From the NCBI GenBank assembly GCA_047967505.1, contig CM106538.1: a DNA stretch of 64,000 bases; one strand, 5' to 3'. This DNA is from Dipteris shenzhenensis (Eukaryota; Polypodiophyta; Polypodiopsida; Gleicheniales). The position numbers and the translations under genes are program-made. The notes under the pieces were generated by a model. The model saw nothing but the letters and a program-made list of their open reading frames with translations. It searched no databases and was not told where the DNA came from. Positions 1 to 11,426 of the stretch are shown here, piece after piece (position 1 is the stretch's first letter; each line of letters opens with the position of its first letter).

Positions 1-3000
1 CTTTTTTTATCGTATTCTGCAATAAATGTTGTTCATGTTTTCTCTTTTTTTATATTTGTCTATGATAGTTTGACATGTAATATCTCTTGATTCAATGGGG
101 AGTTGTTACAATTGTTTTCTTTTAAGAATGAGAGCTCTATTTTATTGATGATTTGTGTTTATGAAGGAAAATTCTCTTATTGTTCTGTGTAATGGGTAAA
201 GATAGACTGATGAAAGATGCTAATTGTGCGCTCATTTGTTGTGCATGCAAAAATAATTTGCCCATTGCTCGCAATCTATCGTGTGTGTTACTGTCATTTT
301 TTGTGCAACCTTTCATTGTTTGTCAGAGACTTGTTGTTATTGTGTTATCCATTTTTGTCATGTATGAAGTGCAATATGTTGTAGCCGAGTATGGATCGAT
401 AATATATTGTATGTCCATGCTTGATTGCCATAAAAAACTCATTTCATGATTGAAAGCATTCGTGAAAATGTCTTTGGTTTGTCTTTTTAAGAACATGGTT
501 GTTTTTTAAATTGATGAACGTAGTGCTAGTATATATGTTGAAATGTCAATTCCAATATCGACTACCCATTCAGCAAATGTCATTTGTGTGTCAGGTTCTA
601 TACGATTTATACTTGTAGAAATAGATTGATATATTTGTTTGTAACTATGAATCATGCTTTGTGATAGAGGTTCTAGTATCACTATTTCATGTAGTGGAGG
701 CTTTGGATAGTGAAATCAACAATTGGTGATGCTATTTTTTTTTCAAGTGAATGTGTGTTTATGCGTTTGTATGCCTTTAATGTGTGTTGGTAGCAGGCTC
801 CTGTCGCATGTTATGTATTTGTCAATAAAGGAGACAATTTTCTCATCCTCATGAATACCATATATAGGTCCATGTTGCACCCATAAAATTCCGTGTTCAT
901 GCTAGCTTCCTCTATTTTGAAATTCTGTAATGAGTAGTGCATGATATTTCCGAGTAATCGTTTGTCTTTTATTATCAAATTTAGAATTTTTTGGAGTTTA
1001 TGTGTGTTATATCTTACACATATCGTTGGGTTGTCTCTTATTAGTTCTCTTATTGTGACATTCGACTAATAGTGACATTCGAGTCTTTGTCTTTCTGTTG
1101 TGTTTTGTTGTTGTTTGAGTACTTTTGTTGTAGACATCTTGTCAAAGGTTCCCATAATCTTTCTGCACACGATAGCGTCATAAAAAAGGTTGGGCGTCCC
1201 AATTGTCTCATCATTGCAAATGCATCTTTCTTGAGTTTTTCTTTGTAGTCTGGCAAAGTCTGCATGTTCTCAAAGTCCCTGTATTCTATTCTAGATTTTA
1301 AAATAGCATCAATGTTTGTGTCATTCATAACATCCTTTGCATATATTTTTTATTTTGTAGTGCTCCTTTACACAAATGAACCCAAACTGATTGCATGACC
1401 TTATTGATTAAAACTTTAATCGATTTGAAGAACAAATTTGGTATATTTTGTGAGAAATGCAGAGATGTGTGTGCTAATTCCCATTTTGCTATGTCTTGGT
1501 ATGTTAACCTTGTGTTTCCAATTTGTCTTTCATGTCCGAAAAACAGTGTTGGAAAGTTTAGTTCTTCACTGTGTTTGTCTTGAAACAAACCTAATGGTGT
1601 GTTGTCTTCACAAGGAGTGACATTGACATCTATTTCGTAATCTACAACTTGTTCGATTGTAATAAGATTATGTATTAATGTGTCTGTGTAGTTGTCATTG
1701 TTTTCCTCACTATCAGCCTCGTCATTGCTATTGTATTCTTAACTTGTCTGGTCACTGTGTATTATTTGTTGTAAATGTTCAATCCATTTGTTGCTTATTT
1801 CAACATTGTTAGCTTTATATAGCGGTGTTTGAATAAGGGTATGTAGTGCTCGCATCAGGATATTCGGACGAACTTTTTCGAGAAAATATGTACTCTTATA
1901 TTGTAATTTTTTTTTAATTCCAAGGATTATGGATGATTCATCATTAATGAATCGTGGTAAGATATGTTGTACTTTACTTGTATTGGATACAACATTAACA
2001 ATGCTACCCTGTACACCATACTGTCCACCATGTGATAGTTCTCTGATTTGAGTGAATGCTATTATGGAGGCAACCAATCGCTCTTCGATGTCATTAAGAA
2101 TTGTTATAGAAGGTATGGCCGCATTTCGTTGAATTTGGGTGGGGACAAAATACTTCGGCAATGCGTTTACACATATGGCTTTCTTACATTCTATGCAAAT
2201 ATGTTCTTTTTTTGTGCAAAATGTTGTTTTATATTATCTTTTAGTCATCCAAGCATGTGTGTCTTCTTTAAGATATACAGTTTGTTTTTTGAATAGTAAA
2301 TGCTTGCAGGATATGCATGCATGCGTTGGAGTATCTCGAATTGTGTCAATATATGCACGCACATGTTTGGTAGGAGTTTCAAATATTTCTGAGTACTTCG
2401 CTAGTGTTATGTAATCATTTCTTAGAGATGTACGCTTTCTTTTTTTGGTTGTCGAATCGTTTTTAACACTCGGAGTTATCAGTGCTTGTGTTGTTTCTGG
2501 AGAATAAGGACATTGCTTGGTTCTGTTAATGTGATCATTGTTTCGAGTTGTGGGTTCTTTTCTTTGTAACTGGATTGTAGCATTGTCTCTTTTTTTTAAG
2601 TTTGAGATTTTACGTCTAGTAGTATCAACACGTATTGCAGTCAATGGAAACTTTTCACATAAGGTGCGCACTATGTCATTTGTTGAACTATAGTTGTTTA
2701 TTTTAATAATGTCCTCCAAACTAAGGACCACGGCTTTTGTCCAAAGAGTGTTCTTCTTTTTGATTGGTTGCACCGTGCTTATGTATGTAAACATTTTAGG
2801 ATGATTTATTATAAGTTGTACTTCTTTTGTTTGTTTTGGAAGCTTTGTAGGCACTAAATGATCATATTTTATTTCGTTAGCATGATACGTTTTCAGTTTA
2901 AAACCGAAAGGGTTGAATAGAACATGTTGCAAGAATAGATTCTCAGCACAGTAGTAATAATGATCATGTAGCAATCCTTGAAAGTATTCTTCAATGTTGT

Positions 3001-3452
3001 TGATGTGCGAGTAAAGCTATTTAAAGAGGCATGATTCAAAGAAATGTAGCCCCCATTCCTCGTGTGGAAATGTAGTTGTCTGTAGCAATTTGTATCCTTC
3101 GGAGTAAACTAATTGTTTTAGTGCTGTAGGCATCATATGAAAGTGCAATATGTAAGATATGCATGTAAAAACACATTTGTTTTGTGAATAAAGGTTGTAG
3201 AAAGAGTTGTCAATGTGAATTTGTTTTGAGGAAATGTAGTTGCTTGTTTGTGAGCATTGACTTTCCATGGCGAGAGCTGCAAGGAAAGTTTGTACGTAGA
3301 ATGCTGGTGTCTAAAACTTGATTATAGATGTGATGAGATGCCTTCTGTAATCGCTCGATGAATGTGTGTACCACAATTTGAATAGTATCTGAAAGTAGTA
3401 TAGTGAAGTGTTTAACTGTATTGTCGCACGCTATTCGAAGATAGCATGTCAA
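1..3452 (-). mobile_element. Helitron RepHel relic, N-terminal and Rep part, running off the left edge
   Basis: Seen on the minus strand in several broken frames: an N-terminal region around 3268-2880 (CVFTCISYILHF, then YYYCAENLFLQHVLFNPFGF), a Cys-pair segment near 2330-2240, a DUF6570-like block at 2230-1990 (LNDIEERLVA, QIREL, GGQYG, IVNV), a segment at 1588-1325, then the Helitron_like_N/Rep region from 1328. The Rep region has RQLGRPTFFMTLSCAE (motif 1), EFQNRGS followed by HEHGILWV (HUH motif, 893-901), FIDKYITC, QTHKHT, FHYPKPP, and SYMTK after two spaced tyrosines near 370. The frame debris continues to base 1, so the PIF1-like helicase half would lie outside. This protein makes the nick and joins strands in rolling-circle transposition. 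Several stops and frameshifts make it non-functional. The family call is firm; exact element ends were not found. Confidence 0.85.
890..960 (-). other. HUH (Rep motif 2) site of the Helitron, damaged
   Basis: Minus-strand translation reads EFQNRGS, a TAG stop at 902-904 where proline is usual, then H-E-H at 901-893 and GILWV. The two metal-binding histidines survive, but the middle residue is Glu instead of the usual hydrophobic residue. The stop alone would remove nuclease and helicase. Confidence 0.75.
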
Positions 3453-3699
3453 CTTAACAAAACTTGAGATATATTTTTAATATAGATGGTCTTTATTATA
3501 AATTGTGTATTTTCTACTTTAAATAAGCAATGAACTGGTTTTCGAGTACAAACATAAAATTATTGAGACGAAGCATAAAATCGTATGTAATAGAGGTAGA
3601 GAGGATAAAAGTTCTCTTTCGAAAGAGTCCCAAATCTCCAAAAAGGGTTGCACAAGAAAGACAAAGCCCTACAATGCAAGGACTTGTTCGTGTATATGT

Positions 3700-4770
3700 A
3701 GACATGATTTTCTATTATCAAAACGAAGCATTCTAATTGAAATATTAAATACGATAAAACATTGACAAGCCATTTAAGAATAAAATTTACATATTGCTAA
3801 TAACACATTCGCTTTGAATAAAAACAAGCCATATTTACAAGGGTATATCATGTTCTTTTGTTAAAAGCAAATCATTCTACTTTCGAAGGATAACAAAATA
3901 AAAAACAAGGAAGATGCATGGTTGTTAGATTTACAAGGTAAAAAAGTTCAAATACTTGTAGTAATTTTTTGAATTAACACTAATTAATGAGTACTTATAT
4001 GAAATTTTTGTAAGTGTATAACTAACTATTATAAGAATACACCATCATACTTAAAATATTAAGTTGCATAAAACTTTGATAAACAAAGGAAAAGAAAGAG
4101 TAAAAAAGTTCATGTGCTTGAAGTAATTACTTGGATTATTAGAGCAATTAATAAGTACTTATTGGAATGTTTTACTTCTTAAAATTCAAGCATTATGAGC
4201 ACAAAATTTCTATGGGTGTGTGATTTTCTATTATTGAAACGAAGCATTGTAGTTGAAATTTTAAATACGATAAAATATTGAGAAGCCATTTAAGAGTAAA
4301 CTTTCTATATTGCTAATAACACATGAAACAAGAAGAAATGTCATTTTTTTTTGCACTTTAAATAAAAATAAGCCATATGTACAAGGGTATATCATGTCCT
4401 TCTAAAAGCAGATCATTCTACTTCTGAAGCAAAACAAAGTATAAACCAAGGAAGACGCATGGGTGTTAAATTTATAGGCTAACAAATTTATATGAAAATT
4501 TTGTAAGTATATAACTAATTATTATGAGAATGAACCATCGTATTTAAAATATTAAATAGCATAAAACTTTGATAAACCATTCAAGAATGAACTTTACATT
4601 ACATATTATTAATGAGAAATAAAACAATAAGAATGTACAAGCCTTTTCTATGTACAAATTTTTTTTCTTTGTATAAAAACAAGACATATTTACAAAGGTA
4701 TATCATATCCTTTTCAAAAGCAAAGCACTTTGCTATTGAAGCACTAAGTCTCTATGGTTCTTACAAAGAA
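3700..4770. repeat. Three degenerate tandem repeat copies, AT-rich
   Basis: Three similar stretches start near 3715, 4240 and 4540. Each carries the ordered blocks TTAAATACGATAAAA (or a close variant), AGCCATTTAAGA, TTGCTAATAACACAT, ACAAGCCATATTTACAAGG and TATATCATGTCCTT. Copy spacing is uneven (about 520 and 300 bp) and the copies have diverged. No gene is seen here. The block lies between the Helitron Rep relic and the RPA-like gene and could be Helitron non-coding sequence. Confidence 0.6.
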
Positions 4771-4899
4771 ATAAACATGGTGAAGTATTCTTATACACTG
4801 AAAAAGTGCGTGTTGAGTGTGAAACCGTTTGCTATACAAGAGGAAAGCAAAATCACAAACTGAAAAACTACACGGCACTATAACACACTATGGTAGAAG

Positions 4900-6475
4900 C
4901 ATCATGATCGGAAGGGCTAGGAAGCAACATTCTGCAATGGGATAAACCCTGCAACTGCACCATGCATATTGACTAAAAACCTGCCTTCAATTTTCTTGTC
5001 GAAGAGTTCAGACTTCAAGTACTACGTGTCATCCTCCAGCATCTTAATAAATGGATGAAGTCCAAGACTTTATCAACCCAGATGTCTTTCAACATGATAT
5101 CTACAGTTCCACCATCTAGACTGGTAATAATGCCTTTCGCCTTTGGAATTTTCTCCAAGATCGTAACTTGGTTGCATGTCAGGCAACGTGCTACAGTGTT
5201 GTCTTTTGAAAACTTTCCTTCTTTACAGATACAGCATACGGGTTCGTAGAGTGTCGAGTTGATTCCGACGACACTAAGCACTTCATACAAAATGTTGACA
5301 AAGTAAATTATCAATAGAATCAAATAAATCCACTAAGTATCGCAAACGTTATAGAGAAGTAGAGCGTACTTGATTGCCGTAGGAAGACGTGAGCCAACCT
5401 TATAGAGATAGATGGAATTCGAGCTAGGACCAAAATGGTTTGATCTAACATGTTTAGTGCGATGGGCTGGCTGTTCTTCTTTACCCCAACATTCCTCAAT
5501 ATAAAGTGACAGAAACCGGCAGCTTTGAACCTTTTTGCGATCTTCACATAGTCCGAACGTCTGTTGCTCCAAAATATCAGCTGTTTGAAACAAGGAAAAA
5601 TCAAAATAGGTTTTGTAAGGACAAAAGAGAGGTTAAGATCTACTTTATGCATAATGGTTGGAAGAGAGGTAATTGCAATAAGCAAATACCATTATTAAGT
5701 CCTCCGCATCCTCACCGTCACCAACAATCAGCTCATCCATGTATCGGATTGAACTGCCAAGCTTGATGACTATAACTGCAACTGTTGCAAAGGGGAGATA
5801 ATTCACTTGGCCTTTATTTTATGAGCTCCTTACATTCCTCCTTGTACTTGCAAATGGTTGTTGTGGAAACAAACATTGGGTTAACAGTAAATGGCTCAGA
5901 CCGTTCGATCCTGGTGGAAGGATCAAAAACCAATGTGAAGTCAACAGTTCCTCCGTCATTCCGAGTATTTCTATTGCATACAGAATAGTTGGTTATTCTG
6001 ATACAATCACCAACATTAAGGGTTTTGAAGAAATCCGCATAGTAGACCTTGCCTATTGCAAGGGTGATGCAGCCATTCCCCTCTTTGTCAGTAAGATCTA
6101 GCTTTAAGATTTTGGGGTAACCGATGTTCTGTAAAGTCCATGTGCCATACTTATTAAGAACTCTCCCTTCAAATATTCCATTCCTAACGGATAAGTCAAT
6201 TTCATCATTGATAGAGGCCTATCAATCAGAGAATACTCAGTGTTTGTACTTGCTTGGTCCGATGATTCTAAGAATAAGATATTGGGAGATCTCTGATCCT
6301 TTGGGGACTCTAACTTTATTCTTTTATCATCTCTCCCATCAACATTCGGGAAGTAGCGCTTCACGAAAGATTTATCAATGGTTACAATAGCACAACTGGA
6401 TAATTCTACATCAGCATCATAGTCACTAGTGCCTTCACCTTGGATGAAAGAGTTGCTCATCTCTGTAAAAAACAA
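4900..6475 (-). pseudogene. RPA-like OB-fold single-strand DNA-binding protein, broken, multi-exon
   Basis: Minus-strand pieces in order: an N-terminal part at 6475-6104 (acidic, with KRIKLESPKDQ), an OB-like segment at 6120-5835 (KLDLTDKEGNGCITLAIGK, DGGTVDFTLVFDP), a segment at 5685-5330 (LNMLDQTI, LVLARIP), and a zinc-ribbon/OB segment at 5255-5045 with CCICKEGKFS and CLTCNQ followed by TSLDGGTVDIMLKDIW. The last part, KIEGRFLVNMHGAVAGF (4990-4930), is in another frame after an internal stop. RPA-type proteins have a zinc ribbon inside the C-terminal OB fold, which fits the C-x2-C ... C-x2-C spacing. Plant Helitrons often carry RPA-like genes, and this one lies on the same strand just upstream of the Rep relic. 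Helitron cargo or a decayed host RPA1 paralogue are both possible. Family call moderate; exon limits uncertain. Confidence 0.5.
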
Positions 6476-6479
6476 ACAA

Positions 6480-7320
6480 TGTTCTAAATTTCATTATGAA
6501 CTAGATACTTTAAATTTAGGTTATAAACCATTCATCATGAAAGTACTACTTCCACATGCAATTTTTAAATTTAGATTTTAAAATACGTCTCGCAACAGCA
6601 CTTTAAAAAGATAAAACTTAAAGATAAAAGGAAATTTTTAGCATGAATCTGAAATATAAAACATTTGAGTTATAATCTAGTGCTGAAAATTCATTGTCCC
6701 AAAAAAACTTGCTGGTAAATTACGTTTGCTATCTTTGGTACGTCTTGCGACTGCTTCAGGTAAAAAAAGAGGGTACAAGAATGTACACCAGCAGCTGCTC
6801 GCAGCTAATGCCACCCAAAAAGCAAAAAAAACTAATTGAAACAAAAAGCCTTTATACTCTTTACATCCAAGTTGTGAAAGCCACTTTGTATATCTCTATT
6901 CTGAAAGCCACTCTGTACATTGACATACACTTGGGCTGTAAACATTTCAAGGATGTAAGAGCATGACATGAAATCTCCATAAGATAATTATAAGTAAACG
7001 GCCATAAGATCATGGGGTACAATCAACAGCTCGCATCTAAGCCTTTACATTTCATTAATCTACATGAAACTCCTAAAGTAATACGAGATACAAGGCACAC
7101 CTAGTAGTAGTATTGCGTGATGTGGACTGTAGCGGCCATTAGTGTCTCTCTTGAGTTTAAATACCCAATTTTCCCATGTGGCATGCTTCCTAAGTGTCAT
7201 TATGAGAATTCAAGCTAACTCAAATTTTATTTCAGGCCGAAAATTAGATGGCTGAAAGCAATAATTATGTATGGCCATCATCTTTATGGATGAAAACCGA
7301 TGCATTTCCTGGAGTAGGCA
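6480..7320. other. No recognisable gene
   Basis: AT-rich, stop-rich sequence with no domain or RNA gene that I can recognise. Confidence 0.5.
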
Positions 7321-7324
7321 TCCC

Positions 7325-8640
7325 CTACAAACATGTTTGGACAATCATGCTTGACTGCACTCAACCCTTAACGGGGCTGCAGATTTCTCTCTAGGAAAAC
7401 TAACCTGCAAATGAGTCAAATCTATTCACAATTGATTGCAGAAGAGAAATCCAAGTTGGAACAGCTGAAAACTCAGAAATAGCAGCATGTCCCAGAGGCA
7501 AAACTAGGATCCAAGCCTAGGAAAACAATGCTAAACTGCCCGGAACTGTCTGAACAGCAAAGAGAGTTGAAATTGACCTAAAAAATTAGGCAAAACCTCT
7601 AAAATCTGGCGTAACCAGTTGCAAACAGCCCCAGGTGACTATTGACAGCTCTAAAATGTTTACAACAACTTTAAATGTTGCAGCAAAGATCTAAAATCCA
7701 GCAGGGCAGCAATCGCCTGCAAAACACCTTCAAGGGAGAAGTGCGGACAAGAGAAACTGGTCAAAGTTGCTCTACGAACAGTCACACAGCAAGAGGCAGC
7801 TCAGAAAGACTTCAGAAAGAGTCCCAAAGCTCCAGAAACGGTCGCACAAGGAAAAAATAGCTCTTGGAATGCAAGAATTGGTTCTCCTATGTGCAGAACG
7901 GGTACTGATGGTAATGGATGCTGCAGAGTAGGCCAACTAAAGCTGTAGCTCACACTTTCGCACGACAGACTAAGATAGGAGCTATTTTTTGTGATTCCCT
8001 AAGAGGGCTATGTAAGGACAATAATTATTTCGATCGATATTGTCGGTGGTAATTTTTTACATTTGGAATGACTTCTTGTTCCGAAACAGAAAGGTTTGCA
8101 TTTCTAATAACCAAAGTATAAGGAGGAAGACCTTACATGAATGTCATCACACTCAGTGTGCACAAACATGTTTGGACAATCTTGGTTAGCTGCAATCAAC
8201 CCTTAACAGCTGCAGAGCAATCCAAGTTGGAACAGCTCAAAACTCAGATGCAGGAGCACTAAAACAGCTCCCGGAGGTAAAGCTAGGCTCCAAGCCCAAG
8301 AAAATAGTACTGAATATCCCCGAACAGTGTGAACAGCAAAGAGAGTTGAAATGGACCTACAGCCCAAACTGACTGCGGACAGCTCTAGTCACACAGCAAC
8401 AGGCAGCTCAAAAAGGCTTCGGAAAGAGTCCCAAATCTCCAAAAAGGGTAGCACAAGAAAGAAAAAGCACCTACAATGCAAGGACTTATTCTTGTATATG
8501 CAGAATGGATACTGACAATAGCGGACTGCTGCAGAGAACACCAAATATAGCTGTACCTCACACTTTCACACGGCAGACCAAGATAGATCTTGACCTTTAC
8601 GATTCCCTGACAGGGGTATGTATGAACATTAATCATTTTA
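7325..8640. repeat. Direct duplication, about 835 bp apart, diverged
   Basis: The block starting at 7328 (ACAAACATGTTTGGACAATC, then AACCCTTAACGG) recurs at 8161. AATCCAAGTTGGAACAGCT occurs at about 7449 and 8219. AGCAAAGAGAGTTGAAATTG at 7557 pairs with a copy at 8336. GAAAGAGTCCCAAAGCTCC at 7811 pairs with a copy at 8421. A third copy of the last motif is at 3622. No protein is evident; it is an old tandem duplication of an unknown repeat. Confidence 0.65.
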
Positions 8641-8644
8641 CATG

Positions 8645-9780
8645 TGGCAAAATGCAAGTCGTGTCAAGTAAATAAGGTAGAATGGCTAAGATTGGAAGGG
8701 TTTTCACATCCTCTAGACATCCCTGGAAGGAAAATGCGAGGGTATTTCCATGGGGGGAGATAATTAAAGTTCTACCAAAACTAGTGAATAATAAAAGTTT
8801 TAAGTGTGTAAACATCAAATATTCCAAAACTTTGTGTGTGCCTCATGAACCTAGAAGAAGTCAAACACACAAGGAAAAGAGAACACTAGAAACCGTAGGA
8901 CATGCTTATTGGTGACAATCAAGTTCACGTAACCTCAGATGGATCAAACACACAAGAAGAAGAGAGCACTACAAACTATAGCAAAGAAGAGAAGTTCAAC
9001 AGATGTGTTGACATACAATCAACCTGTACAAGTTTGAAGGACAAAGAACCATAAAATATAATGTCCAGAAAAGAATGGTAAGTACATGACCATAAGATCC
9101 ATGGCTTGAAATCAATGCCACCGTGGGCAGATCAACATGGATATTGTCCAACATTAGGGCTGCCATTTGGACAGCAGATGGGCTGACACATGGCTCTTGC
9201 ATAGGGTTGGCTGTAGCAGTGGATGGCTGCCACATAGGCAACAATGTCTTGATGAAGATAGGGTGGCAAATCTGCAACAGAGAAGGTTGGATCTGTTGGA
9301 CATAGATCAGGCCTAATACGCTGTTCTATACAGGCCAACACAGGGCAAAGGAGAGCCATGCATGGAATAGAAATGGGTCCAGAATGTGGGTATGGAGTGG
9401 CAGCGCGATTGGCATTTATAGCTGCAGCCTGTGCTTGGCTAGATCAGCTGTTTGGCCACCAAATATCCTGGTCTGGGGAACCATATAGAGGCAACATGCC
9501 AGTCAGGGCCCCTTGCTAGAGCATTCATCTGAGATCCACTGAAGCTCATAAAGGTTTGAAGGAGTACAAAGGTAGAGTCTTAGAGTAGATCCACTTTGGA
9601 GTTTTGGTTGTTCTTTACTGCTATTTTGAGTCCATTCTTGTGGACACACGTCACGTGAAGGCTATGGTAGAGGAAACAGTCTCAATACTCGAGACCATCA
9701 GAGGAGTCAAACAGACTCAAGAATGAGGTGAGTTTGAGATATACGGGGCTTGGGTAGGACCTCGGAGATGGCACTGCAGC
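8645..9780. other. No recognisable gene
   Basis: Short open frames on both strands (for example 9359-9132 minus, Cys/Pro-rich) match nothing I know. No support for a gene. Confidence 0.4.
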
Positions 9781-9834
9781 CTTGAATAACAAGTTCGAAA
9801 GTACTCCAATAAGTTTTTGGAATCTCAAGGATAG

Positions 9835-10371
9835 AATGGGGGAGGCGGTAGAAGTCATCCTGGATTTCTTGCGAAGACACCAGTTCACAAAGGCCGAGGG
9901 AACATTCAAGGAAGAACTTCTTGGTCGTAAAGGAGGAGATGAACTCCCGTCGTCTTGCAATGCCTGAGATTGCGATTTGGACCTCCGCTTATGCTCACTT
10001 CAGAGTGTCGATCATTCGCTGTTGAGAGAAGCAACCTCCATTTCCGCTCCTGAGAGCGACGCTTGCAGCAGAAGTTCCGATAATCCAGGGCAAGAAGCCG
10101 GAGGAATTGTACTGAATAGGTTAAGATCTTCTCTGGAGAAGCATTTATATGTAGAGTACGAGTCTAAAAAATTGGAGTGTCAGGAATCGTTGTGCACCTC
10201 GGAACGAGAGTTCATCTTCGAGAGTCTCAGGATCTCACCAGAGCCAGACTTTGCAGTCTCCTCCGCAGCGTATACGATCGAGGCAGCGTCCATGTCATGC
10301 GTCAATCTTTATACCAAATGATGAACAGATTGCATCTTAACAAGCTTCGTGCGAATTCATCTGCAATGTAA
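9835..10371 (+). pseudogene. LisH-motif protein, 5' fragment
   Basis: From the ATG at 9835 the frame reads MGEAVEVILDFLRRHQF followed by TKAEGTFKEELLGR, which fits a LisH motif (dimerisation helix pair; EVILDFLRRxxFTKAE is typical of plant LisH proteins). The frame stops at 9965-9967. A second frame from 9977 carries LRLCSLQSVDHSLLREA, NRLRSSLEKHLYVEYESK, SLCTSEREFIFESLR and AAYTIEAASM, which read like the continuation of the same protein. It may be two exons joined badly or a frameshifted copy. No downstream part is clear. I do not recognise a gene symbol. Confidence 0.45.
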
Positions 10372-10449
10372 AAGTTTCCGATCCGACAAAATGATTCAGC
10401 TAGATCAACTGCAGCAGTGACAAATAGAACATGTAATGCGTATTTTCAA

Positions 10450-10850
10450 CAGGAGAACGGGAGACACGATGTACAAAAATTTGACACCAGTGAAATGGAT
10501 ACTGGCATCGTAGATTTTCAGTGGCAGGACTGGGATCTACCATCTGAATAGAATTGCAATAAGCATCCTCTGAACCCCAAAAAACTATATGGGTAGGGAG
10601 GGTTTCTAGCCAATCCTCTGTCCATCCTAAAGATACGAGTCTCGCTAGAATGGTTGGTTTTACAGGATAACAGGCTAACAGGGACATTTCCTTCGGGATA
10701 ATGCCAAATTCCTTCGTTTCAAGCCTTAGCCTTACAGAACAAACAATTGCATCGAAGTATTATGGATGTCGCCAACCATTCTCCTCAGAGCTCGGCCCTT
10801 TCAAGAACCTTTAAACTGTTTCATCTAGAAGGAATGGAATGCATCATGCA
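10450..10850 (+). pseudogene. Possible leucine-rich-repeat fragment
   Basis: In one plus frame, LEWLVLQDNRLTGTFPSG (about 10634-10687) and FQALALQNKQLHRSI (about 10710-10755) fit the LxxLxLxxNxLxGxxP repeat of plant LRR receptors, with a stop between them. Just upstream, FQWQDWDLPSE ends at a stop. Only two repeats are visible, so the call is weak. It could be part of a dead receptor kinase together with the kinase relic at 12.7-13.85 kb. Confidence 0.3.
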
Positions 10851-11426
10851 ATTGATTGATGTCCATTTTCCTAAAGACTTGTATTCTCCTTGCTAGATTT
10901 AATGTCAGTAGCCGTCAAGATTACAGAGACCCTCCGAAGGCCATAAGGCTTCGAGAGAAAAACCCCAATTCCTTACCATCCATTCCACAGATTTATCCAA
11001 AGCCTGCTATGTCTTCTAATTCTCTTCCTGCAAAGAAAGTAGCAATTGCTCTGCATGGGGTTGTGAGTATGAATGCACTTGACAATTGTGTTAGTCAGAA
11101 GGCTCTATTGAGTTTGATCCAGGACAACTTTCTTCACTTTCGCGAGATGGGCTATTAGAAGGACTTGAATTGGTTCACGAGCAAGTTTCCTCTTGTCATG
11201 CCCACATCTAAGCCCCGTTTCCATGCTATCTCCCAAGTCATCCATGATAGGTACCTCTCTGAAACTGCTTCAGTTCTACCGTCGATTTTTAGATACCTCC
11301 CCAAGTTTTGCCCAAATTACAAAGTTGTGTTCTGTCTGCCCCTTGTTGTTACATGGCCCTACTTACCAGTGGTATGCCTCTATGACATCAAAATTCTAAG
11401 AGCTACATATGTGATCCGGCAAACAG

